Source: JALOKP01 sp963800865 (GTDB lineage Bacteria; Acidobacteriota; Polarisedimenticolia; J045). Taken from it: DNA of 64,000 nucleotides. Positions 42,196 through 50,210 of this stretch are shown here, piece by piece. Made by a program: the position numbers and the translations under genes. The notes below the pieces were generated by a model. That model saw only the letters and a list, made by a program, of their open reading frames with translations. It was not told the origin of the DNA and did not search any database. Position 1 is the stretch's first letter. Each line of letters starts with the position of its first letter. The stretch spans positions 496,001 to 560,000 of the forward strand of contig CAWDCL010000004.1 in assembly GCA_963800865.1 (NCBI GenBank). The letters run 5' to 3'.

Positions 42196-42513
42196 ATGAG
42201 CGCCGCCCCGACCATCGCCTTCCGCCCGCCCGCCCACGACGGCACACCGCCGGCCGGACGGCCGGCCCTGCTGGCGCCGGGAGCCTGGCTGGAGTCCCGG
42301 GTCGCCTGCCCGCCGCCGCTCCTGACGCGCCTGCGCACGATCCTCGGCGGGATCGGCACGGAATCGTCACCGGTGCTGCGCCCCGACATCCGCCGGCCCG
42401 GGCTTTACGACCTTTGCGTCGATGGCTGGGCGGTTTGCGTCCTCGTCTACCCGGGCGGACGCGGAGCTCGTGTCCTCGCCGCCGTTCCCCTGGGGGGCCG
42501 CCGCGGGGATTGA
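42196..42513 (+). CDS. Short uncharacterised protein
   Basis: The frame from ATG 42196 gives 105 residues with GGAGG at 42186-42190, a well-placed ribosome site. An upstream ATG at 42178 is less well placed. The sequence is rich in Pro, Ala, Gly and Arg, with a middle part LTRLRTILGGIGTESSPVLRPDIRRPGLYDLCVDGWAVCVLVY that looks more protein-like. No family is recognised. It is divergent from mutM with about 97 bases between starts. Confidence 0.45.
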   Translation: MSAAPTIAFRPPAHDGTPPAGRPALLAPGAWLESRVACPPPLLTRLRTILGGIGTESSPVLRPDIRRPGLYDLCVDGWAVCVLVYPGGRGARVLAAVPLGGRRGD

Positions 42514-42616
42514 TTCGCAACCGAGGGTTGTCTCCGGGGCCGGTGCGACCGACAATCCCTGTCCGGCGAGAGCCTCACCGAGCCCGCAGCCCTCGCCCCC
42601 CCGGAGGACGATCCCC

Positions 42617-43018
42617 ATGGTTTCCATCAAGGTTCTGGCCGGGCGTCTCGCGCTTATCGCGGGCGCCCTCCTCGTGTGTGCCGCGTGGCCGGCGGCGGCG
42701 AGTTCCGACGAGTGTCTCGAAGGGTGCCGGCAGCAGGTGTGCACCGATCGCGAGGCCTGCGAAGGGTTGCTCGAGCAGCAGCGCGGAGACGCCGATCGTC
42801 AGGCGCAGGAGTGCGCGCAGAGTTTTCCCGCGCAGTCGTCCGGATACCGCGCGTGCATGAAGCGAGCCGCGCACGGGCGGATGAAGACCAGCGCGGAGTA
42901 CCGGCGCTGCATCAACCTGGCCAACACCGCGGGCGCCGCGTGCGCCCGCTCGTGCGTCCCGTCGCCCAACAAGCCGTTCCCGGCGCCCGTGCCGGGGCCC
43001 TTCCAGATCTGCCCCTGA
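42617..43018 (+). CDS. Small secreted cysteine-rich protein
   Basis: The 133-residue protein has a signal peptide (GRLALIAGALLVCAAWPAAASS). The mature part has ten cysteines, including CLEGC and CARSC near its two ends (two CxxxC motifs), plus QVC, EAC, QEC, RAC and RRC between. Such spacing suggests a disulfide-stabilised helical protein. GGAGGACG precedes ATG 42617. No family is recognised. A strong terminator follows, so it is probably its own transcription unit, and the DsbA-like gene next door might help it fold (inference). Confidence 0.65.
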   Translation: MVSIKVLAGRLALIAGALLVCAAWPAAASSDECLEGCRQQVCTDREACEGLLEQQRGDADRQAQECAQSFPAQSSGYRACMKRAAHGRMKTSAEYRRCINLANTAGAACARSCVPSPNKPFPAPVPGPFQICP

Positions 43019-43051
43019 GCCGGCCGCCCGGCTCCTGCCCAGGTTCTTTCC

Positions 43052-43090
43052 CGCGAGCGGGGCCGTGACCCGGCCCCGCTCGCGCTTTTT
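43052..43090 (+). terminator. Rho-independent terminator after the cysteine-rich gene
   Basis: A perfect 13-base stem, CGCGAGCGGGGCC (43052-43064) and GGCCCCGCTCGCG (43072-43084), with a 7-base loop, is followed by C and five Ts (43086-43090). This is the clearest intrinsic terminator in the window. Confidence 0.92.
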
Positions 43091-43169
43091 CCGCCCCGCG
43101 TTGCTACCCGGCGCCTTTGGGGCGAGACTCCCGCGTTCGCCCGGCCGTCCGCCGGGTGCCGGAGACCGC

Positions 43170-44273
43170 ATGAGATCGTCGACCCGCGCCCCGTTTGCCC
43201 TCGTCCTCCTCGCCCTCGCGGCGCTCCTTGCCTCCTGCAAGGGCGGCACCGAGAAGGCTCCCGCCGCCGAGACGCCGGCCAAGCCCGCCGCCGCCGCCAA
43301 GGTCCCGGTCGGCCCGCTGACGATCGTCGCGGTCGTCAACGGCGAGAACATCACGCTCGCCGACGTCGACAAGGAAGCCGCGACACAGCTTCGCCAGCTC
43401 CGCCGCCAGGCGGTTGAGCAGGAGCAGCTCCTGCGCCAGGGAGCGCTCGAGGCGATGGTCGCCAAGCGGCTCGTCGGAGCCGAGGCCAAGAAGCGCGGCA
43501 TCTCCGAAGAGGAGCTGCTGCGGGTCGAGATCGAGCAGAAGACCCCGGCCCCGACCGAAGCCGAGATGCGCGAGTTCTACGCCAACAACCAGGCCCGGAT
43601 GCCCGGCACGTTCGACCAGGTGAAGAGCCAGCTGGGGCCGTACCTGCAGAACCAGAAGGCGCAGGCGAGGCTGGTCGAGTACATCGGGCAGCTGCGCAGC
43701 GCCTCCCAGGTCACGCTGTCGCTGCCCCAGCCCGAGCTGCCCCGGGTGGAGGTGGCCGCCACCGGACCCGCCCGCGGCCCCGCCAGCGCGCCGGTCACGA
43801 TGGTCGTCTTCTCCGATTTCGAGTGCCCCTACTGCGCGAAGAGCAAGCCGGTGATCGATCAGGTCGTCAGCACCTACGGCGACAAGGTCCGGATCGTCTT
43901 CCGCGACTACCCGCTGCCGTTCCACGCTCGCGCCCCCAAGGCCGCCGAGGCCGGGCACTGTGCCGACGCCCAGGGGAAGTTCTGGCCGTTCCACGACTAC
44001 CTGTTCGAGCACCAGGACAAGCTCGAGGTCTCCGACCTGAAGGCCGCGGCGCTCGCGGTCGGCCTCGACGGCGCGGCGTTCGACTCCTGCCTCGACGGCG
44101 GCAAGATGGCGGAGGAGGTCCAGAAGAATACCGAGGCCGGGAAAGCGGTCGGGATCAGCGGCACGCCGGCGTTCTTCATCAACGGCGTGGCGCTCGACGG
44201 CGCCCAGCCGTTCGAGGCCTTCCAGAAGGTCATCGACGCCGAGCTGGGCGGAACGGCGACCGCAAGCCGCTAG
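43170..44273 (+). CDS. Lipoprotein with SurA-like N-terminus fused to a DsbA-type thioredoxin domain
   Basis: The 367-residue protein has a lipoprotein signal with lipobox LLASC, a Pro/Ala/Lys linker, then a SurA/PpiD-like helical region (VVAVVNGENITLADVDKEAATQLRQL, EAMVAKRLVGAEAKKRGISEEELL, about residues 50-185). It has no PPIase domain. The C-terminal domain (about 210-360) is DsbA-like with active site FECPYCAK and the cis-proline segment GISGTPAFFINGV. It would form or isomerise disulfides at the periplasmic face, with the SurA-like part perhaps presenting clients. The fusion is similar to known chaperone-oxidoreductase pairs, but the arrangement is less common. Confidence 0.8.
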   Translation: MRSSTRAPFALVLLALAALLASCKGGTEKAPAAETPAKPAAAAKVPVGPLTIVAVVNGENITLADVDKEAATQLRQLRRQAVEQEQLLRQGALEAMVAKRLVGAEAKKRGISEEELLRVEIEQKTPAPTEAEMREFYANNQARMPGTFDQVKSQLGPYLQNQKAQARLVEYIGQLRSASQVTLSLPQPELPRVEVAATGPARGPASAPVTMVVFSDFECPYCAKSKPVIDQVVSTYGDKVRIVFRDYPLPFHARAPKAAEAGHCADAQGKFWPFHDYLFEHQDKLEVSDLKAAALAVGLDGAAFDSCLDGGKMAEEVQKNTEAGKAVGISGTPAFFINGVALDGAQPFEAFQKVIDAELGGTATASR

Positions 44274-44330
44274 GCCGTTCGAAGCGGGGACTGCAACCCC
44301 GGGCCGGCAGGTCGGGCGCTCGCCGCCGAC

Positions 44331-45338
44331 CTACCGGCCTCCGGTTGCCGTCCCCGTTCCGCGTTCGCTGAAAGACGACAGCGCGAAGACCGCGAGCGCG
44401 CCCCAGATCAGTCCGAAGGCGACGAGGCGCGCCCCGTCCAGCGGCTCCCGGTAGACGAAGACCGCGAGCAGGAACTGCAGCGACGGCGCGAGGTACTGCA
44501 GGAAGCCCAGGGTCGAGAGCGGCAGCCGCCGAGCGGCCCCGGTGAACCACAGCAGCGGGATCGCGGTCAGGGGGCCGGCCAGCGCCAGCAGCAGGTCCAT
44601 CCGCAGGCCGCGCTGCAGGAAGGCGGCGGTTCCGTGCGCCTCGGCCCAGGCGAGCCAGGCGACCGCGGCCGGGAAGAGCAGCATCGTCTCGATCGTCAGC
44701 CCGACCAGCGCGCCAACGGGCACCAGCTTGCGCAGCAGGCCGTAGGTCGCGAACGAGAAGGCCAGCGTCAGCGAGATCCACGGCAGCGCCCCGACCCGCA
44801 GCGTCAGCCACAGCACGCCCGCGCCGGCCAGCGCCACCGCGACCCGCTTCGGCACCGTCAGCCGCTCGTGGAGCAGGGCGACGCCCAGCGCGACGTTGAC
44901 CAGCGGGTTGATGAAGTAGCCCAGGCTCGACTCGAGGATCCGGTTGTTGGCGACCGAGTAGATGTAGACGAGCCAGTTGATCGCGATCAGGCCCGTCGTG
45001 GCGAGCAGCGTGAGCAGCGTGCGCCGGGTCGTGAGCGCCCGCACGATGTCCCGACCGTGCCGCTCGCGGATCACCAGCGCGGCGAGCATCGGGAAGGCCC
45101 AGGCCACGCGGTGCGCCAGGACTTCGACCGCGGAGACGCCGGCCAGCGCCTTGAAGTAGACCGGGAAGACGCCCCACGAGCCGTAGGCGAGGAAGCCGTA
45201 GAGCAGCCCCAGCCCGTGCTGGCGCCGCAGGTGGTGGTCGAGCAGCGCGTCGGCCTCGGCGTGGGCCGCGGCTCCGGCGTCGGCCTGGACCGCCGCGCCG
45301 GGATCGGGCCCGGCCTCGCTCGGATCGCTCGTCGTCAC
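44331..45338 (-). CDS. rarD: RarD protein, EamA/DMT superfamily
   Basis: The 335-residue protein has ten hydrophobic helices and the RarD signatures GFLAYGSWGVFPVYFKAL, EVLAHRVAWAFPML, NWLVYIYSVANNRILESSLGYFINPLVNVALG and LSTLGFLQYLAPSLQFLLAVFVYREPLD. RarD was linked to chloramphenicol sensitivity; the substrate is unknown. An extra N-terminal segment of about 40 residues with charged and Ala-rich sequence precedes the first helix. The GTG start 45338 could be later. Confidence 0.9.
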   Translation of the reverse strand: MTTSDPSEAGPDPGAAVQADAGAAAHAEADALLDHHLRRQHGLGLLYGFLAYGSWGVFPVYFKALAGVSAVEVLAHRVAWAFPMLAALVIRERHGRDIVRALTTRRTLLTLLATTGLIAINWLVYIYSVANNRILESSLGYFINPLVNVALGVALLHERLTVPKRVAVALAGAGVLWLTLRVGALPWISLTLAFSFATYGLLRKLVPVGALVGLTIETMLLFPAAVAWLAWAEAHGTAAFLQRGLRMDLLLALAGPLTAIPLLWFTGAARRLPLSTLGFLQYLAPSLQFLLAVFVYREPLDGARLVAFGLIWGALAVFALSSFSERGTGTATGGR

Positions 45339-45379
45339 GGGCCGCCGATGGTACGCCGATCGCGGACCGGGCGTGCTCC

Positions 45380-47522
45380 CTACTTCCGCCCCAGCACGAC
45401 CAGCCCGTACTTGTCGATCAGCAGCGCGATCTCGTCACCCGGGCGGCCGTCGAGGTTGCCGATATCCGCGGAGAGGATCCGCTCCTCGCCCCCGTCGATC
45501 CGCAGCAGCGGCCGGCCGTCGGCGGCGAAGGCGCGCACGCTGCGGGAGCCGACGAAGACGATGTCCTCCCTGCCGTCGCCGTCGACGTCGTGTCCGAGGG
45601 TCGGCTTGCGATCCCAGGTCCCGGTGAAGAAGTCGATCGTACCCTCGCCGACGGCCATGCGGCCCGCGAACTCGCGGGAGCGGGGCACGTCCTCCCCGGC
45701 CGCTGCGAGCTTTCCCGAGGCGTCGAGCGGGAGGAGGACGCTCTCCTTCTGCACGAGAAGCGTTCCGCGCGGGTCGCGGCCGATCGCCTCGATCCCGTCG
45801 AGCCGTTCCGTCTTCCAGGTCGTGGTCGAGGTCGTGCCGAGCGCGGAGATCTCCTTGCCGGACTGCACGACCATGCCCTGGCGCCCCGCGTCGCCCGCGG
45901 GCAGGAAGCGGCCGAACGTGATCTCGTCCTGGAACTCGCGGTCCCAGTACGCGGTCCCCTCCGCGTCGGCGACGAGGATCGTGTCGTAACCGAGGCCGAT
46001 CCACTCGCGCTTGCCGTCGCCGTCGAGGTCCGTCGTTTCCAGCCCGCGCCACCACGACCCCTCGAGCGGCTTCGTGCCGCGGGGCTCCCCGGCCGCCGAC
46101 CAGCGCTCGAGTCCCGCGGCCCCGAGCACGCCGATCTCGCCGGCCGCGTCGCCCAGCGGGGAAGCGACCGCCACCGTCGAGCGCCGGCCGGCCAGCGGCA
46201 GCTTGAACCGCGGGCCGAACCCGGCCGGGGCGGTCTCGATCGTCAGCAGCGTGCGGCCGGGTGCCGGCTTTCCCGCGAGCATCGTCGCCACGAGGGCCGT
46301 CAGCTTCTCCTTCGTCTCGGGGTCGTAGCCGGTCTTGGCGAACGCCACCCGCCCCTCGCGGTCAACCAGGTAGATCGAGGGGAGCGACGAGTACTGGTAC
46401 TGCGACAGCTGCTCGGGGTCCTCGAGCAGCACGGTGGGCGCCAGGTTCAGTCGCGCCAGCACCGGCTGGATGTTGGGCCGGTTCTCGAAGCTGTCGGTGT
46501 TGATCGTCAGCAGCACGACGTCCTGCGCGTGCGCCTTCTGGAAGCGGTCGAGCAGCGGCATCTCGAGCAGGCACCAGTGGCACCACGTCGCCCAGAAGTC
46601 GAGGATCACGAACTTCCCGCGGAGGTCGGAGAGCTTGACCGGTTTCCCATCGAGGGTCTTGAGCGTGAAGTCCTGGGCGGGGAGCGGGTCGGCCGTCACG
46701 ATGGTCCCCGACGGCCGGGTAATCGCGAGCCCCTTGTCGAGCTCGGCCTGCCACTTCTTCTGCAGGTCCTCGTTGAAGAAGCCGAGGATCTGGCCGGCCT
46801 GCGCGGCGGCGAGGTCCTTCTTCCCGGTGCGGAGGCAGGCGACGCCCAGCGCGAGGCGCGTGTCATCCAGCAATCCGCCCGGGATCGTCGGGACGGTCTT
46901 GACTCCCCTGGCGCGCAGGAGCGTGTCGTGCGGGATCCGCGTCGAGCCGGGCCAGCGCGCGCTCGAGCGGCGGAATGGCCCCCGCCGCGTCGCCGTGGAC
47001 CAGCCGCAGCGCGCCGTCGAGGCGCTCCAGGTCCCCCTCCGCGTAGGCGATGGAGAGCTCCTGCCGCTCGCGCTGCCGCTTGTCTTCCACGTCCGCGAGG
47101 TCGGCACGCCGCTTGTCCAGCTGCCCGCGGGCCTGGGCAAGCAGGCGCTGCGCGCTGTCGAGCGGCAGCGTGTGCTTGAGGTAGTAGCGCTCGACGAACC
47201 CCGCCGCTCCGGGGTAGCCGTCGGGATCCGCGGCGGCGATCTCCTCGAACAGCCGGCCGACGCGCGCCGGGTCGAAGGTCCCCGTCTCGAGGTACGCCTC
47301 GGCCAGCGCCTCGCGGACCGGCTTCAGGTCCTCGAAGGCCGGGTGCGCGGCGAGGAACGCCTCGCAGGCCTGGATCCGGCCCGGCAGGTCTTCCACCTGC
47401 GTGGCCGCGCGTCCTTCCTCCTTGACCGTGCGGAAGGTATCGAGCGGCCCGGCGGCGAGAGCGACGGACAGCGAGACGACGAGAACCAGGCACGGGACGA
47501 GCGACGAGCGGATGCGACCCAC
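45380..47522 (-). CDS. Secreted TlpA-like thioredoxin with C-terminal propeller-like region (one frameshift)
   Basis: From GTG 47522 the protein has a signal peptide (SSLVPCLVLVVSLSVALAAG), a TPR-like helical region (about residues 20-230), a one-base shift near 46936 (DADP to HDTLLRARG), then a TlpA/ResA thioredoxin domain with ATWCHWCLLEMPLL and cis-Pro in SSLPSIYLVDREG. The final 280 residues resemble FG-GAP-type repeats (DLDGDGKREWIGLGYD, DVDGDGREDIVFVG, IGNLDGRPGDEIALL). Total about 710 residues. Such proteins reduce periplasmic thiols; the Asp-rich repeats may bind calcium. Confidence 0.78.
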
Positions 47523-47632
47523 GTGACCCCCCTCCTGCTGCAACGCGAGCGCCCGCCATTCTAGACGGTCGCGCGGGGAAGGGGGCTGACTCGCCGTGCC
47601 GGCGCGGTCAGGGGCGCAGCCTTGCGCCGCGC

Positions 47633-48067
47633 CTACGCCAGCGGATCGACGACCTCGAGGAACGGGAAGCGGTGGAAGTCCGTGTCCCGCGTGTAGAGCG
47701 CGCGCACGCCGTGCTCCTTCAGGAGGGCCGCGGTGTGCAGGTCGTGCGCGATGTTCCCCCGCAGCGCCGGGATCGAGCGCACGATCTCCCGCGCGATCTC
47801 CGCGTGGCGCGGAGTCTCCTGCAGCACGGCGAGGGTGGGGGAGGCGAGCAGCGCGTCGACGAAGCGCCAGGCCTCGGCCATCGTCCAGGGCGTGCGGAAC
47901 ACGCGCGGGTGGGTCACGACGCGCAGGAACTCGTAGATCACGGCCCAGGTCAGGTACCAGGGCATCGACCCGCTCCGGCAGGCCTCGAGCCGCGCCCGGC
48001 AGAGCGCGTGCTCCGGGGCCGACGAGTCGGCGGCGTAGACCAGCACGTTGGTGTCGATCGCGAGCAC
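47633..48067 (-). CDS. vapC: PIN-domain ribonuclease toxin (VapC-like)
   Basis: The 144-residue protein starts at GTG 48067 with the PIN motif LAIDTNVLVYAAD (first catalytic Asp), then YEFLRVVTHPRVF (Glu) and DLHTAALLKEHGVRALYTRDTDFHRFPFLEV (third and fourth acidic residues). VapC toxins cleave RNA, often initiator tRNA or rRNA. The start overlaps the stop of the preceding short frame by one base (TAGTG), as in toxin-antitoxin operons. Confidence 0.87.
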   Translation of the reverse strand: MLAIDTNVLVYAADSSAPEHALCRARLEACRSGSMPWYLTWAVIYEFLRVVTHPRVFRTPWTMAEAWRFVDALLASPTLAVLQETPRHAEIAREIVRSIPALRGNIAHDLHTAALLKEHGVRALYTRDTDFHRFPFLEVVDPLA

Positions 48068-48258
48068 TACCGCCCCTCCATCGCCCGGTACAGCGCGTCC
48101 CGGTCGGCGATGTCGACGAACGTGCCGCCGCCGTCGAAGGAGGGGAGCGGCGCGGGCGGCGCCGGGGCGGCGCCGCCCGCCGAGCCGTCCCGGGGCCGCA
48201 ATCGCATTCCGTTGCCGGCTGGCCGCCCGCGCACGCCCCGGCGGGGGTCGTTTGACAC
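48067..48258 (-). CDS. Antitoxin-like C-terminal remnant (VapB-like)
   Basis: A 63-residue frame from GTG 48258 ends in PLPSFDGGGTFVDIADRDALYRAMEGR, similar to the toxin-binding tails of VapB antitoxins. It lacks the usual N-terminal DNA-binding part; the N-terminal 30 residues are Arg/Gly-rich and the start lies 30 bases from the divergent nuoB start. The antitoxin may have been cut when this end was joined to nuoB, or it begins at an unseen start. Overlap with vapC supports the pairing. Confidence 0.5.
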   Translation of the reverse strand: MSNDPRRGVRGRPAGNGMRLRPRDGSAGGAAPAPPAPLPSFDGGGTFVDIADRDALYRAMEGR

Positions 48259-48288
48259 CCCTCCGCCCCCCCCGATACCCTTCCCTCC

Positions 48289-48978
48289 ATGGACAAGAAG
48301 CTCTGGATCGTGCCCGGCGAGACCAAGGCCTGGGTCAACCCGTACACGGAGCAGGCGCTCGGCGAGAGCGCGATCACGACGCGTCTCTCCGCGATCGTCG
48401 ACTGGGGCCGCAAGAACTCGCTCTGGCCCTTCCCGATGGGGCTGGCCTGCTGCGCGATCGAGATGATGGGCGCCGTGGCTTCGCGCTTCGACCTCGCGCG
48501 CTTCGGCGCCGAGGCGCTGCGCTTCTCCCCGCGCCAGGCCGACATGATGCTGGTCGCCGGGACGGTCAGTAAGAAGATGGCCCCCGCGCTCCAGAAGCTC
48601 TACGCGCAGATGCCGGAGCCGAAGTGGGTGATCGCGATCGGCGCCTGCGCGTCGTCGGGCGGGATGATGAACTCCTACTCGACCGTGCAGGGCGTCGACG
48701 AGGTCGTCCCGGTCGACTTCTACGTCTCCGGCTGCCCGCCGCGCCCCGAGGCGATCATCGACGCGCTGATCATGCTGCAGGCCAAGATCATGCGCGGCGA
48801 GCCGTCGGCCCTCGAGCGCTGGAAGCAGACCCAGGCCGCGGGCGGCGCGAAGCCGGTCGAGCTCGGCCCGCCCGGCGAGACCGCGCAGAACCCGACGACG
48901 TACGCCTCGGCGGTCTACCCGCGGCCCGCGCTCCCGGCCGATCCCGCGCTCTCCGCCGAGAAGTTCGGCCGCTTCTGA
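48289..48978 (+). CDS. nuoB: NADH-quinone oxidoreductase subunit B
   Basis: NuoB carries the terminal iron-sulfur cluster N2 of complex I. The 229-residue protein has PMGLACCAIEMMG with the CC pair near residue 54, VIAIGACASSGGMMNSYSTVQG and VDFYVSGCPPRPEAI, which supply the other cluster ligands. The C-terminal 40 residues are an extra, less conserved tail. nuoA, nuoC and nuoD are not adjacent; the next gene is an NDUFAF7-type methyltransferase. An orphan nuoB may be a paralogue or the single copy displaced from a nuo operon. Confidence 0.93.
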   Translation: MDKKLWIVPGETKAWVNPYTEQALGESAITTRLSAIVDWGRKNSLWPFPMGLACCAIEMMGAVASRFDLARFGAEALRFSPRQADMMLVAGTVSKKMAPALQKLYAQMPEPKWVIAIGACASSGGMMNSYSTVQGVDEVVPVDFYVSGCPPRPEAIIDALIMLQAKIMRGEPSALERWKQTQAAGGAKPVELGPPGETAQNPTTYASAVYPRPALPADPALSAEKFGRF

Positions 48979-48985
48979 GCCGCCG

Positions 48986-50149
48986 TTGACCGGCCCCGCC
49001 ACCCCGGTCGAGCGCGAGGTGCGCCGCCGGCTCGCGGCGGGCGCGCCGCTGACCTTCCGCGACTTCATGGAGCTGGCGCTCTACCTGCCCGGGGCCGGCT
49101 ACTACGCCCGCTCCGCCGCCACGACCGGCCGTGCCGGCGATTTCTCCACCTCTCCCGATATCTCTCCCGACTTCGGCCGGCGGCTGGCGGTCCAGGCGGC
49201 GGAGGTCTGGGAGCGGCTGGGCGGCGGGCCGTGGCAACTGGTCGAGCTGGGACCCGGCCGGGGGCTGCTCGCCGGAGACCTGCTCGACGGCCTCGAGCGG
49301 CACGCCCCGGCGGCGCGCGTCGCGCTGACGGAGCTGGTGCTGGTCGAGCCCAGCGAGACGTTGCGCGCGGCCCAGTCGGAGCGGCTGCGCGCAGCGCACC
49401 CCCGGCTTGCCCTGCGCTGGGCCGCTTCACCGGCCGAACTGGCGCCCGGATCGATCACGGGGGTCATGTTCGGCAACGAGGTGCTGGACGCCCTGCCCAC
49501 GCACTGGCTCGCGCGGCGCGAGCACGGGCTGGTCGAGCGCTGCGTCGCGGTCGACGCGGACGGCGCGCTGGCGCTGGCCGACGGGCCGCTTTCGGACCCC
49601 CGGCTGGCCGGGCGCGCGGCACGCTACGGCCTGCTCTCGCGCGTCGGGGACGACGCCGAGATCTGCCTCGCGCTCGAGGAGTTCATCGCCGCGACCGCCC
49701 GCGCCCTGGCGCGCGGCGCGGTCCTGTTCATCGACTACGGCCACCCCGCGGCGCGGCTGGCGGACGAGGACCACGCCGACGGCACCCTGCTCGCGTACCA
49801 CGGGCACCAGGTCGTCTTCGACCTGCTCGCCCGCCCCGGCGAGCAGGACCTCACCGCCCACGTCAACTGGGACCACTGCGTGGACGCCGCGGTCGAGGCC
49901 GGGCTGACCCCCTGCGGCCGGACGCGGCAGGAGCGGTTCCTGCTGGCGCTCGGGCTGCTCGAGGACCTGCTGCTCGATCCCGACCCGGGGGCGATGGCCC
50001 CGGCGGAGCAGGCCCGCCGCCTGGCCGCCCGTGCGCTGATCATGCCCGGGCTGGGGGGTGGCACCCGGTTCGAGGTCGTCGGCTTCGTCCGGGGGCTGGC
50101 GGCCGACCTGCGGGGCTTCGGCGACCCCTTGGCCGGGATGCCCGTTTAG
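48986..50149 (+). CDS. SAM-dependent methyltransferase, NDUFAF7/MidA family
   Basis: The 387-residue protein matches NDUFAF7 (MidA): TFRDFMELALYLPGAGYYA, FSTSPDISPDFGRRLAVQ, VELGPGRGLLAGDLL, and VMFGNEVLDALPTHW. In mitochondria NDUFAF7 dimethylates an arginine of NDUFS2 during complex I assembly. Here the gene follows nuoB by 7 bases, suggesting a similar target. The start is TTG 48986, chosen because it directly follows nuoB and reaches the family N-terminus. Catalytic residues of the GxGxG loop are intact. Confidence 0.9.
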   Translation: MTGPATPVEREVRRRLAAGAPLTFRDFMELALYLPGAGYYARSAATTGRAGDFSTSPDISPDFGRRLAVQAAEVWERLGGGPWQLVELGPGRGLLAGDLLDGLERHAPAARVALTELVLVEPSETLRAAQSERLRAAHPRLALRWAASPAELAPGSITGVMFGNEVLDALPTHWLARREHGLVERCVAVDADGALALADGPLSDPRLAGRAARYGLLSRVGDDAEICLALEEFIAATARALARGAVLFIDYGHPAARLADEDHADGTLLAYHGHQVVFDLLARPGEQDLTAHVNWDHCVDAAVEAGLTPCGRTRQERFLLALGLLEDLLLDPDPGAMAPAEQARRLAARALIMPGLGGGTRFEVVGFVRGLAADLRGFGDPLAGMPV

Positions 50150-50210
50150 CGGAAGAATGGCGCTCTTTTGGGCCGACCACGCCCGGCCCTCCGCCCGAGG
50201 ACTCCCGACG

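Noticed and set aside
48067..49068. 333-residue minus-strand frame overlapping nuoB
   Set aside because: Only its last 63 codons outside nuoB look antitoxin-like; the rest is a shadow of nuoB.
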